Under the pieces are notes generated by a model that had not been told where the DNA came from, did not search any database, and saw only the letters and a program-made list of their open reading frames with translations. This document shows, piece after piece, positions 33,221 to 45,234 of a stretch of DNA of 64,000 bases. Positions within the stretch are counted from its first letter, which is position 1, and the number at the start of each line of letters is the position of its first letter. Location: contig MU008203.1 in the NCBI GenBank assembly GCA_010909165.1, positions 1-64,000 on the forward strand, given 5' to 3'. A program made the position numbers and the translations under genes. This DNA comes from Anthoceros angustus (lineage: Eukaryota > Streptophyta > Anthocerotopsida > Anthocerotales > Anthocerotaceae).

Positions 33221-34456
33221 TTATTGGATGGAAGACAGTATCAGCCTGTATTTGGTTGCTTTGAAGATGTTGGGCACAGGCACCACCCTCCATGACTGTT
33301 TGGGAATTTCATACAGCAGGATTCTCCATCGATGTCTTGGAAACTTGGTGTCTTTCATGACGTAAAACAGTCTGCCATTCTCTGCAAAACATCCGCATGA
33401 ATCGGAATGGTACCAGTGGTAGGAAGATTCCGGAATCCAGAGTGAGCCATCTTCGTGCTTGAGATGGGGAAATGTGGAGATTTGCTCCCACTGCTGTAAT
33501 GCAGTATTGAGCTTCAGCAGCAAAGGGGGACAATGGGAGCGCATCACGTTCATGTACAAGTGGCCTTCGCATTCCACCAGCTTACTCCATTCTGTTATCA
33601 AACCCCCTGGAATCCGCTTCACGTCCAGTGTGATATCCTTCCACATCTGTTTGTCAATGTCATAAGCAATAACGTCTGTTTTGGTTGGGGTTCTGTCCAT
33701 GCAGTAGAGAAACTTCCTATCCGTAGAGATTGTGGTTCTACAGCTTTCCCAGGCCCATGGTGGGTCATAGCAACGTGGAAATGGTACGTCCAACCATGAA
33801 CTGCTGGCGGAAGAAGAGTCGAACACGGACAGGACTCCCCTTTCGAAGAAGGCATTTGTTGCAAACACCTTGAACTCAGCATCTCCTGTTACCAACATCT
33901 GGAAAGAGTAGAAGCCAGGTCTGCCTTCCAAACTGGGCAGTTCTCTCCACCATTTTTTGTGAACGTTGAAGACGGTAAATGTGTAGGCTCCATAGGCGTG
34001 TGCTAGATTGTCATTTGGATGAATCCCTTTTGCATAACACATCACCCCTTGACTCCCAAATAATGGATACCTGTCACGCTTCTTGCCAGAATTCCTGGAC
34101 ATCTGTGCTGAAGGAGGGAAGAAGAGAGCTGGAAGCTTGTGCCATCTGTCCAATGTCGGATTGTATGCCAAACCCACCCTGACTCGACGGCCTTTCTTGT
34201 GCACAAAGAATGGAAAGCTGGGTGACGAGCATGCACTGTTGACAGGCTTGTGGGCCAATGACATTTCCCAAAAGCGGGAGGAGAAGATGAAGATGTTCCA
34301 GGCTTTGCACACCATGAGAGCTTGGGACAGGCTGGACAGAGGCAACGATGCCACCACTGATTCCCAGAATTCCTCTGGCAGAAATCCCCAGTCTCTCCTT
34401 TTAAGGGATTCATCTGAGTGAACACATGTGAGCACTCCATCATGCTTTCCTGCCAT
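33221..34456 (-). CDS. F-box/kelch-like protein
   Basis: An intact single-exon gene of 411 aa starting at ATG 34456. Residues about 24-65 form the F-box (FLPEEFWESVVASLPL, then ALMVCKAWNIFI). The rest repeats a kelch-like pattern of a short strand ending in a tryptophan: YNPTLDRWHKLP, FNVHKKWWRELPSL, YDIDKQMWKDI, LNTALQQWEQI and YEIPKQSWRVVPVP. These suggest a beta-propeller that binds a substrate for an SCF ubiquitin ligase. The substrate cannot be deduced. Its start region differs from the F-box pseudogene at 29.7-30.8 kb, so the two are distant relatives within the large plant family. Confidence 0.85.
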   Translation of the reverse strand: MAGKHDGVLTCVHSDESLKRRDWGFLPEEFWESVVASLPLSSLSQALMVCKAWNIFIFSSRFWEMSLAHKPVNSACSSPSFPFFVHKKGRRVRVGLAYNPTLDRWHKLPALFFPPSAQMSRNSGKKRDRYPLFGSQGVMCYAKGIHPNDNLAHAYGAYTFTVFNVHKKWWRELPSLEGRPGFYSFQMLVTGDAEFKVFATNAFFERGVLSVFDSSSASSSWLDVPFPRCYDPPWAWESCRTTISTDRKFLYCMDRTPTKTDVIAYDIDKQMWKDITLDVKRIPGGLITEWSKLVECEGHLYMNVMRSHCPPLLLKLNTALQQWEQISTFPHLKHEDGSLWIPESSYHWYHSDSCGCFAENGRLFYVMKDTKFPRHRWRILLYEIPKQSWRVVPVPNIFKATKYRLILSSIQ

Positions 34457-35011
34457 CTTTCAGTTGTTATCTTCGCATTATCTGCTCCACCAAGTAGGCA
34501 AGTATAACCTGGCCTTCGTCAGCAATGCCTTCCGTCTCTCTTCCTGGAAAACAGTTATTTTGGTCAGTTAGGGTGAAAAGACATCCGAGACGATGCACCT
34601 TCTTCAATTACTAACGTCACCAGATTCAACTTCATTTTCCCTCCACGTGCTGCCCAGGAAGCAGAACAGGTGAGGGTGCGGCCTAGCAATCTGATGCAAC
34701 GGGATTGCACTTTGTCCGTCACACGAGTGTCTGAGTGCTGAGGTGTAAGTTCATAGTTCAGCCATTGAAATCAATTTGGATATTATAAAAACAAACATTA
34801 CATTCCAGCGTTATTGCTGGTTTTGTGCCCGCATGCTTCCACTCAAAAAATTGCCTCCTCCTGTCTACACTAGGTAGTTATCAGGCCTGTTCCTCTTCAC
34901 CATCTTTACTACTGTGGGGCAATGTCATAAAAATCAGAATGCCTCGTGTTGCAGGGCAGTTATGCTTTCATGAAAAGCAACCGTGTTCCGCCACAGCAAT
35001 TGATTACAGGT
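34457..35011. other. Intergenic region between carrier and F-box/kelch genes
   Basis: Promoter of the F-box/kelch gene and 3' flank of the carrier gene (both minus). No other gene seen. Confidence 0.6.
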
Positions 35012-36371
35012 TTAGGAGGCAAGCCTTTTCATGATTTGGTCGAACGTGGTGAACATAATCATGCTGGACGGGGCAACCCACAGCATTCTTGATGTTGCAC
35101 CTCTAGTGAAACCCTGCCAACCTTCCTGCCTCCAAATCGACCTCGCAGCATCTAAAGCTCCGTCGTACTTCGTGCTACTGGATACATTGCTTTTTCCTTG
35201 CACCTGTAACCTTGTCTTGACAATATCCTGCAGACATTCATATTCAGCTCTCTTCAATATTTTTCCAGCACAAGATGAACCTGGTGGTTGTGTTTGTTTG
35301 TGAAAGCTTGAAAAATCTGGAAAAAAATAATCTTCGCGCTGCAGCCAGCTACAGGGGCTTACCATGGGGTTGGTGACTCCAGCAGAAAATGCAGCACTGC
35401 AGAATGAGCTAGCAAGTTCCCACCGTATATCAAGCTTTGACACAGATTCTGCTCCTGAGTACCATACGGAGAACCTCTTCGTTGCCTCCCAGAGAGGAAA
35501 GTAGATTGCATTGTAAGGCCCCCAAACCATTTGAGCGAGAAAGAAGCCTCTGTACAGAGCCCCCAAACCCTCTTGCCGGTAGATGCTTGTGACAGCATGC
35601 AGAGAGCCCTGCGAAGCCCAATGTCAGACATTCTACTAGTTGTCAAACATACAAGAGTCGGAAAGGAGTATTGCCCGCCTACAACAGGCAGTTGCTCATC
35701 CGGATTAAGGGAAGGAAAGATATACCGTGTACGCTCCGGCTCCAGTAGTTTGGACCATTTGCCGTTGTCGAATAATCTCAACAGGCACCATAAATATAGA
35801 CTGAACAAGTGTAGCTATCAAACCTCCAGAGAAGTGGACCAGCGGATTTTCCTCCCCTCCTGCAGATAGAAGCCAAAGAACATGAGCATCCCAAGAGGAA
35901 AGCTGGCCAAACAGAAAAGACAAGACACCCCAGAACGCGAACCACCAAAGTACCTGGAAGAAACTTCTTGACCGTTTGGTAGGTCCCCATGTATACACCC
36001 TGTCCTGGAGCCGTCAGCGCCACAGTTCCATAGCCTTTGTACAGAGTCTTGATTCCTTCTTTCGCAGCTATAGTTTGAATGGCATCCAAAGGACCTCTGT
36101 ACATGTACAATGCTTTGCCTCCCCCTCCTCCTTGAACCTGAAAGAGGAATGTGATCAGTCTAGGGGGGGCCAGCGAAGAACCAAAACAAAACTCCGAGCA
36201 GCCCCCGCACGCATTGCACATGCAGCCACTAACCTGCATCCGAGACTTGACAGTCATCATAGGAAACATAGTCCCATCAGCAAGCATCCCTGCAAGCCCC
36301 GCAGCACACATTTGCTTCAGCAGCCTCCGGCCCGAGCCATCTCTGCCTTCCTCATGCTCGCTTCCGGTCAT
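35012..36371 (-). CDS. Mitochondrial carrier family (SLC25) transporter
   Basis: Exons 36371-36234, 36137-35954, 35859-35726, 35608-35363 and 35227-35012 join in frame to 305 aa, the normal carrier length. Three repeats of about 100 aa are visible, each opening with the PX[D/E]XX[K/R] signature: PMMTVKSRMQ (repeat 1, acid replaced by M), PVEIIRQRQMVQ (repeat 2) and PMDIVKTRLQVQ (repeat 3). Second-half motifs are EGIKTLYKGYG, EGLGALYRGF and EGWQGFTRGA. It should sit in the mitochondrial inner membrane with six transmembrane helices. The substrate cannot be read from the sequence by eye; the nonstandard first signature may help place the subfamily. Confidence 0.88.
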
Positions 36372-37490
36372 TGCTGAGCTGAATTACACCTTATCCGAAG
36401 GAGCTAAATTTGCTGAAAGAACCGAATCTAGCAACACCGAACCCGCGCTTCAACACAGCTAGAAATTCTCCTCTGAGCAGCAGATCAATCGACGCTGCCT
36501 CGGATTCAGCTGACGGAGACCCTTAGCCAGCGAATGCGAAGGTGTCAAGCAACGCAGGCTTGTAAAACCCCGAAATCAAGGAGGCAGTGCGAAGACTTTT
36601 GTTCTTCGATCGAAACACGCTGTTTCCTCCAAACCAGAAGAATCCACGACCTCAGCAGCTCCTGCGATCACGCGCTCCTGCCCTTCGGTTCGACCTAAAC
36701 GTCGTCTGCCTCTCAGGTACCAGATCTGGAGCTTGGAAACCTGCCAAATGGAGCTGCGATGAGCCAGTACCCCAGGCAAGGAATGCGGAATGCAATGCGC
36801 AGCCGTGGGCTCTTGAAGAGCACGAAATAATGGGTGCCATGATGTTGCTGCTATGGGAGTATCAGTCCTTGGAGCCATTGGCGGCTGATACCGGCTGTCC
36901 AGAGGCTCCTGCTTGCACAAGTGTCATGGAGGCGGCTACCCAAATGACCCGCGACCACCGGCCTACACAGTACCCAGCCTATAAAGCCTGGGTTCCGAAG
37001 ACACACCAGATGCGGAAGAAGAGGAACTTCTAGGGCTGGTGGAGGAATGTGTACGTGGCCGCTGCATACATGTCGACAAGTGCCCCAGGCGATGACCGGA
37101 ACAGATCAAGGGCCAGCTGGCTGATTCTGTGCTACGTCGAGCCGGTAACAAGTGGGCAAGTTTTGATTCGACACCTGTGGATATTGTCAGGTCCCGGCAG
37201 CATTAATTACGACCAAAGACCATATGTACAGTGGCACGTTGTGCGGTGACGACCTAGGTACAGTACTAGGTACTCTCCAACAGCCTCTTTGAAGGGCTAA
37301 ATGGTAATTGATAATTTAGACATTTTATAAATTTAATCACATATTTCAAGAAGTTAAATCTTCTTAATTTATTGACATATAGGGCAGAGATTCTTTAGCG
37401 TTTCTTGCAGCATTTCTATGTAGTTATGATATCCGTGCTAATGTAGTAGGTATTGTAAGCCAGGTATGGGGACTTGGGTAGCTGGGTATG
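36372..37490. other. Unassigned region before the satellite array
   Basis: Plus-strand frames (36587-37033 and an overlapping frame from an ATG near 36,757 reading MSQYPRQGMRNAMRSRG) suggest that a small spliced gene may exist here, ending near 37,095 with CIHVDKCPRR, but the exons do not join in one frame and no family is recognised. From about 37,260 the sequence becomes AT-rich toward the array. Confidence 0.35.
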
Positions 37491-40400
37491 ATAATTCCCT
37501 CTATGCTATTCCAGAACAATCTTATTTTCAGAGTAACCTTTAATGCTCATTAATCATATTTTATTAGTCAATCCTTGGCCTTTGAAAATCAGACCTTCTA
37601 TAATGTCTTTGATTGACCCTATCATATGTACTGAAGATTTAAACCAAAATACAAATCAAAATTTATCCTTGGCCTTTGAAAAGTAGTCTTCTTTGATTTT
37701 GAGTCCTTGGTCTTTGAATGTCCCTGCACTACGGACGACCATAAATGTGCCACCAGCCACACTAATTAGTTATCAAACAAGCTCAACCTTTTGACGACCC
37801 TTGGTGCATTTCCGCTGAGTAGCTAGTGACTTTTCAAGCGTGAAGTTACAACATTTTGTTTTGGTGACAATGGTGTCTGTGAAAAGGTTTTGAAGAATTT
37901 GATGAGGAAATCAAGCCCGATTTCCAAAGAGGATTCATCGCAATTGTTTCACCGTTAGTATCCGTTACGACGGATAAAACTTGTGTTTCTATTGCGAGAC
38001 GGATAACATTTCCGTTCTGTTGCTCATATGTCCGTAGCTTGTTCACCATGCTTCTTAAAACTTCGTAGAGATATCCTTTATCAATCATAAGATGTCGATA
38101 AGGAGGTTATGAAAACACTTGACATGGAGCACCGTGAGAAAATGCTTGTGGGGCTTCTATCGCCTCAACTATTATGGTGCATTTTAGAGTGGAAACCATA
38201 ACATGCATCGGTTGCAACCTTAACATGCATCGGTTGCAACCTAAGAATTCTTCAAGCACGCTTTCAAGAAGATCACGTCGGAGGTTACCTTCTTGTAAGA
38301 TCATTTGATGAGCGAAAGAGGAGCACAAGTTACACAATCATATTCTTGAATTGGTGGAGAAAGGAATTCTTCAATTTTTGAAATGGATGATCACACTTGC
38401 AAAAGGAATGTAAATGCAAGATCATATTCATTAATTTATTTTAGCGATGATATATTCATTTTATTCTCTTTCCTACTTCATGTTTTGAAATGTTTGCAAA
38501 CCATCATTATGTTACCGAGATCATTTAACTCACACTGCTTTCGTCGTCACCTTCGTAACCGCAATTTACAGCACTGGCACGGATCTCCATCGTAACACGG
38601 CCCCTAGAAGATCTAAATCTGCCTTTGCTTCAATCTGACAAATGTTGCACTTCGATCTGGGAAGGCCTGCCATTCAACGCGCTCTCCTTAAGTTATGGGC
38701 TATTGAGCTCCAAGAAGTCTCTGGAGGCGCGAGTGGATGCCTGAGCCAGTGAATTTTTAGGGCTCGTCTTGAGATACTTGGGAAAGATGATGCGGATGAG
38801 AAACACCAAGGCAAAAAGCGAAGCGGAGCAGAACCCGGTGATTTTGGTACAAGCGGCCGAGAGTCTACCATGCCAATTTTCTCAACGCTTGGATCTATTG
38901 GGTGTCGTTTCTAGTTGCGTCTTCTAGAAGCACATATCGCTCCATAATGAAATGCTGGTAAGTAGCTTCTAGACAAGGTTTTAGTATAGTTAATTAGCAA
39001 TATTCTAGGAAAGTGATAAAATAGAAATAGTGATAATATAGAAGAAAATAGAAAGAGTGATAATATAGAAGTTGCCATGGGTGCCCTAGTCTATATATGT
39101 CCTATATAGGCCTAATACTCACACATATATTATGTATCTTGTGTTGGGTTTTCTATGTTATCTTAGGTTATAATTATTCTAAAGTAGGTATTTGTTTTCA
39201 TATCTTTGTGTTTGGCCTCTAAAGTTGTCTTTGTGCACCTTGTGAACACGAAGCAGTGGTACAAGAATAATAAGGCGTTAAAGAATTTTAGAGTATTACC
39301 GAAATCGTCACACACCATCCAAGAAAAACACATAGCTTGATTAGAGAAAGCTCTAAGGAAAAGAAATGGCTGCTCAATGACTTCATCTAGCATAAATACA
39401 CGTGGTGACAAGAGGAGGTTTAACGGGTCCGAAAATACCAATGATAATAGGAAAACGCGTTACCACGTAAAAAGATTCAACGACCAAGTTCAAAAGGAAA
39501 TCGAGATTCACATGGTCAAGCTCCTCAACTACTTCAAACTCGAAACCCCAATTGCTTACGTTCATATACTTTGAGTTCTATCCTGCATATGTCATTCCAC
39601 AAACCTCCTCTACATCACAAGACGCGGTCCGCCACACAACAATTTTGGACATAATATCAACCATACTTCAAAATTTTACGATGGGAACGATATCAAAATT
39701 CCAATCTTGTTCAAGGATGCCCTCGGGCATATTTTGAAAATTATGGGCAAATGACTAATACGAGGGTCTCATCACCTACTTCTCGTGTTGGATCCAACCA
39801 TGTTCAAGGATATCCACGTGCACATGTTCAAGGTCATGCGAAAATGATTAATACTACTAGGGCTGCATTTTATGATGCGAACAATATTCAAACTCAATCA
39901 TGTTCAAGGATGCCCTCCGCATATTATGAAGATGATGTTAAAATGACTAATACTAGGGTCCCATCACCTAGTTCTCGTGTTGGATTTGATCGTGGTCAAG
40001 GATATCCTCCGCACATATCCAAGGTTATGTGGAAATGACTAATACTACGGTCTCACCGTGTTTTCCGAGAGATGATGTAGGGATTACTAGAAGCCATAGG
40101 AAAATAAAGACTACAAGAAAAATAGTATGGTATTTGCGCCAACAGCCCGTCCTTATGCGGAAAAAGTTGCTAGCATGCAATCATTGTACGTCGAGGAAAT
40201 GCTTCAATTGATGGAAACAATTACGACAACAACATAGCTGGAAAAACGAGATACTACGTGCGAAATAGCCGATGAATTGGCTCAACGTCAAAGTGTCCCA
40301 TCAATTATTTCCAAACTAGGCAATGCTACACCTATAATTTTAATGAGATCAAGGCCTCATTTGATCGCAAAAGCGAAGAGGAAAAATTGGAAAAATGGAA

Positions 40401-41380
40401 AGTGCTTGCATATGGACTTGATGAATGGAACAATTTCTTGCAATAAGCAATTTACCTAAGCCAAGTCCTTCATATGACAACTGGATCAACATCGACATTA
40501 TGTGAAAGAAATACGAAATTGGATGGATAGATCAAATGTTATTGCACAAGACGATGTCCCACAAAATGTTGCCCCACAAGAAACTACAATAAAAGAAGGA
40601 GTATAAAATCAAGATTTATGTGAAAACAATGTCGACCACACTCCAAAATTTTATGATAGGAAGCCTGGATATAAAAACCCCAATCATATTGAAGGATGCC
40701 CTACGGCATATGTTGAAAGTTATGCGAAAATTCCTAATACAAGGGTCCCATCACCTAGTTCCGTGTTGGATCCAATCATGGTCAAGAGTATCCTCCGAAG
40801 GTTATTCAAAAATTCCTAATACAAGGGTCACTAATACAAACACGAAAAGCAATATGGTAATGGTAACAACCCGTCCTTCTCTAGAAAATCCTAGTACCAT
40901 GCAACCATTGCATGACGCAGAAAATAAAATGCTTCAATTCATGAAAACAATGAGGACAACATAGGAGAAATAATGAGACAATGCTTGCTGAAACAGCTAA
41001 TGAAATGGCGCAAATGTGTCAAAGTCCCATCAATCATTTCCAAATAAGAGAAAGCTACACCATTAATCTATCTTTAATGCAATCGATTGCCTCATTTGAT
41101 CAAAAACGAAGAGGAGAATTTGGGAAAATGAAAAGTGCTTGGATATAGACGTCAAATCTGAAAGAAACAATTTCTTGCACTAAGAAGTTTACTTAAGCCA
41201 AGTCCTTCATGTGACAACAATTTGGATCAACAACAACATTACGTGAAAACAAATATAAAATTTGATAGATAAATCAATGTGATTGCACAAGACGATGTCT
41301 CACAAAATGTTGCCGCAAACTTATGATAAAAGGACGAGTAAAAATCTACATGAAAATTAGGGCCCATATCAAAATTTAGT
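37491..41380. repeat. 3.86-kb satellite unit 1
   Basis: First unit of a direct tandem array, beginning attccctctatgctattcc. It is AT-rich, against GC-rich gene flanks. It contains, in order, the words ccttggcctttgaaaa (twice), a frame opening near atggtgtctgtg, a TATA-like tctatatatgtcctatata, a second frame opening atggctgctca, and three related modules built around gttcaaggatgccctc. It is the most diverged unit at its left end. Confidence 0.9.
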
Positions 41381-41755
41381 AATTCCTTCTAGTGCTATGC
41401 TATTTGAGAACAATCTTATTTTCATAGTAACCTTTAAATATGATTAGTTAGATGTTATTAATCAATCCTTGGCCTTTGAAAATCGACCTTCTATAATGTC
41501 TTTGATTGACCCTACCATATGTCAAGATTTAAACCAAAATACAAATCAAAATTTTATCCTTGGCCTTTGAAAAGTAGTCTTCTTTGATTTTGAGTCCTTG
41601 GTCTTTGAATCTCTCGCCTGACGACTATAAATGTGCCACCAGCCACACTAATTAGTTATCAAACAAGCTCAACCTTTTGACGACCCTTGGTGCATTTCAG
41701 AGTAGCTAGTGACTTTTCAAGCGTGAAGTTACAACATTTTGTTTTGGTGACAATG

Positions 41756-42780
41756 GTGTCTGTGAAAAGGTTTTGAAGAATTTGATGAGGAAATCAAGCC
41801 CGATTTCCAAAGAGGATTCATCGCAATTGTTCACCGTTAGTATCCGCTTGCAGGATAAAACTTGTGTTTCTATTGCGAGAGACGGATAACATTTCCGTTC
41901 TGCTCATATGTCCCGTAGCTTGTTCACCATGCTTCTTAAAACTTGAGAGATATCCTTTATCAATCATAAGATGTCGATAAGGAGGTTATGAAAACACTTG
42001 ACATGGAGCACCGTGAGAAAATGCTTGTGGGGCTTCTATCGCCTCAACTATTATGGTGCATTTTAGAGTGGAAACCATGCATCGGTTGCAACCTTAACAT
42101 GCATCGGTTGCAACCTAAGAATTCTTCAACGCTTTCAAGAAGATCACGTCGGAGGTTACCTTCTTGTAAGATCATTTGATGAGCGTAAAGAGGAGCACAA
42201 GTTACACAATCATATTCTTGAATTGGTGGAGAAAGGAATTCTTCAATTTTTGAAATGGATGATCACACTTGCAAAAGGAATGTAAATGCAAGATCATATT
42301 CATTAATTTATTTTAGCAGTGATATATTCATTTTATTCTCTTTCCTACTTCATGTTTTGAAATGTTTGCAAACCATCATTATGTTACCGAGATCATTTAA
42401 CTCACTCGGCGCTGCTTTCTCGTCGTCCACCTTCAGCAATTTACAGACACGGATCTCCATCGTAACACGGCCCCTAGAAGATCTAAATCGCCTTTGCTTC
42501 AATCGACAAATGTTGCACTTGATCCGGGAAGGCACGCCATTCAACGCGCTCTCCTTAAGATATGGGCTATTGAGCTCCAAGAAGTCTCGAGGCGCGAGTG
42601 GATGCCCGAGCTGAATTTTTGGGGCTCGTCTTGAAATACTTGGGAAAGATGGTGCGGATGAGAAACACCAAGGGCAGCGAGCGGAGCAACCGTGATTTTG
42701 GTACAAGCGGCGAGTCTACCATGCCAATTTTTCACAACGCTTGGATCTATTGGGTGTCGTTTCTAGTTGCGTCTTCTAGA
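41756..42780 (+). other. Broken reading frame A within the satellite unit (unit 2 shown)
   Basis: Peptide stretches kept in several units, in shifting frames, include GFEEFDEEIKPDFQRGFIAI, DKEVMKTLDMEHREKMLVGL, ARFQEDHV, HKLHNHILELVEKGI, EGTPFNALLKIWAIELQEV and FLGLVLKYLGKMVRMRN. They look like one protein of a few hundred residues interrupted by frameshifts at the indel pockets. I recognise no domain. A consensus of the five units would be needed to judge whether the frame was ever open. Confidence 0.4.
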
Positions 42781-42929
42781 AGCCGATAACCGCTCCATAA
42801 TGAAATGCTGGTAAGTAGCTTCTAGACAAGGTTTTAGTATAGTTAATTAGCAATATTCTAGGAAAGTGATAAAATAGAAATAGTGATAATATAGAAGAAA
42901 ATAGAAAGAGTGATAATATAGAAGTTGCC

Positions 42930-42990
42930 ATGGGTGCCCTAGTCTATATATGTCCTATATATATACTCACACATATATTATGTATCTTGT
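42930..42990 (+). promoter_or_regulatory. TATA-rich promoter candidate in each satellite unit
   Basis: The block ccctagtctatatatgtcc followed by tatatatactcacacatata is kept in all five units, about 250 bp upstream of frame B. Equivalent positions are near 39,095, 46,805, 50,665 and 59,715. It fits a TATA promoter, but no transcript evidence is available. Confidence 0.4.
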
Positions 42991-43204
42991 GTTGGGTTTT
43001 CTATGTTATCTTAGGTTATAATTATTCTAAAGTAGGTATTTGTTTTCATATCTTTGTGTTTGGCCTCTAAAGTTGTCTGTGTGCACCTTGTGAACACGAA
43101 CGGTGGTACAAGAATAACCGAGGCGTTAAAGAATTTTTGAGACAAATCACACACCATCCAAGAAAAACACATAGCTTGATTAGAGAAAGCTCTAAGGAAA
43201 AGAA

Positions 43205-44800
43205 ATGGCTGCTCAGACTTCATCTAGCATAAATACACGTGGTGACAAGAGGAGGTTTAACGGTCCGAAAATACCAATGATAATAGGAAAAAGCGTTACC
43301 ACGTAAAAAGATTCAACGACCAAGTTCAAAAGGAAATCGAGATTCACATGGTCAAGCTCCTCAACTACTTGAACTCGAAACCCCAACTGCTTACTGCTCA
43401 TCCGCTTATACTTTGAGTTCTATCCTGCATATGTCATTCCACAAACCTCCTCTACATCACAAGACGCGGTCCGCCACACAACAATTTTGGACATAATATC
43501 AACCATACTTCAAAATTTTACGATGGGAACGATATCAAAATTCCAATCTTGTTCAAGGATGCCCTCGGGCATATTTTGAAAATTATGGGCAAATGACTAA
43601 TACGAGGGTCTCATCACCTACTTCTCGTGTTGGATCCAACCATGTTCAAGGATATCCACGTGCACATGTTCAAGGTCATGCGAAAATGATTAATACTACT
43701 AGGGCTGCATTTTATGATGCGAACAATATTCAAACTCCAATCATGTTCAAGGATGCCCTCCGCATATTATGAAGATGATGTTAAAATGACTAATACTAGG
43801 GTCCCATCACCTAGTTCTCGTGTTGGATTTGATCGTGGTCAAGGATATCCTCGCACATATCCAAGGTTATGTGGAAATGACTAATACTACGGTCTCGCCA
43901 CCGTGTTTTCGAGGCGAGATGATGTAGGGATTACTAGAAGCCATAGGAAAATAAAGACTACAAGAAAAATAGTATGGTATTTGCGCCAACAGCCCGTCCT
44001 TATGCGGAAAAAGCTGCTAGCATGCAATCATTGTACGTCGTAGGAAATGCTTCAATTGATGGAAACAATTACGACAACAACATAGCTGGAAAAAGCGAGA
44101 TACTACGTGCGAAATAGCCGATGAATTGGCTCAAGCTAATCAAAGTGTCCCATCAATTATTTCCAAACTAGGCAATGCTACACCTATAATTTTAATGAGA
44201 TCAAGGCCTCATTTGATCGCAAAAGCGAAGAGGAAAAATTGGAAAAATGGAAAGTGCTTGCATATGGACTTCAAGTACGAATGGAACAATTTCTTGCAAT
44301 AAGCAATTTACCTAAGCCAAGTCCTTCATATGACAACAACTGGATCAACATCGACATTATGTGAAAGAAAATCGAAATTGGATGGATAGATCAAATGTTA
44401 TTGCACAAGACGATGTCCCACAAAATGTTGCCCCACAAGAAACTACAATAAAAGAAGGAGTATAAAATCAAGATTTATGTGAAAACAATGTCGACCACAC
44501 TCCAAAATTTTATGATAGGAAGCCTGGATATAAAAACCCCAATCATATTGAAGGATGCCCTACGGCATATGTTGAAAGTTATGCGAAAATTCCTAATACA
44601 AGGGTCCCATCACCTAGTTCCGTGTTGGATCCAATCATGGTCAAGAGTATCCTCCGAAGGTTATTCAAAATTCCTAATACAAGGGTCACTAATACAAACA
44701 CGAAAAGCAATATGGTAATGGTAACAACCCGTCCTTCTCTAGAAAATCCTAGTACCATGCAACCATTGCATGGCAGAAAAATAAAATGCTTCAATTCATG
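43205..44800 (+). other. Broken reading frame B within the satellite unit (unit 2 shown)
   Basis: Opens MAAQTSSSINTRGDKRRFNG about 250 bp after a TATA-like region, continues with VQKEIEIHMVKLLNYF, then repetitive modules of the form QGCPRAYFENY, MTNTRVPSPSSRVG and QGYPRAHV, then SFDRKSEEEKLEKWKVLAYG and RMEQFLAISNLPKPSPSYDN, and a last module with EGCPTAYVESYAKIPNTRVP. The charged middle and repetitive ends resemble a gag-like or structural protein, but there is no zinc knuckle, protease or polymerase. Family unknown. Confidence 0.4.
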
Positions 44801-45234
44801 AAAACAATGAGGACAACATAGGAGAAATAATGAGACAATGCTTGCTGAAACAGCTAATGAAATGGCGCAAATGTGTCAAACTGTCCCATCAATCATTTCC
44901 AAATAAGAGAAAGCTACACCATTAATCTATCTTTAATGCAATCGATTGCCTCATTTGAAAGCGAAGAGGAGAATTTGGGAAAATGAAAAGTGCTTGGATA
45001 TAGACGTCAAATCTGAAAGAAACAATTTCTTGCACTAAGAAGTTTACTTAAGCCAAGTCCTTCATGTGACAACAAGGATCAACAACAACATTACGTGAAA
45101 CAAATATAAAATTTGATAGATAAATCAATGTGATTGCACAAGACGATGTCTCACAAAATGTTGCCACGCTTATGATAAAAGGACGAGTAAAAATCACAAT
45201 CTACATGAAAATTAGGGCCCATATCAAATTTAGT

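Larger units (their letters stand above)
41381..45234. repeat. 3.86-kb satellite unit 2
   Basis: A full unit, 3,854 bp, with long stretches identical to the other units and small indel pockets. The two protein-like frames lie at about 41,756-42,780 and 43,205-44,800. Both are broken at several places. Confidence 0.9.

Noticed and set aside
38383-38595. Frame with a transmembrane-like stretch in satellite units (MDDHTCKRNV... then IFILFSFLLHVL)
   Set aside because: The hydrophobic part is an AT-rich out-of-frame translation downstream of frame A and shifts frame between units; not enough to call a membrane protein.
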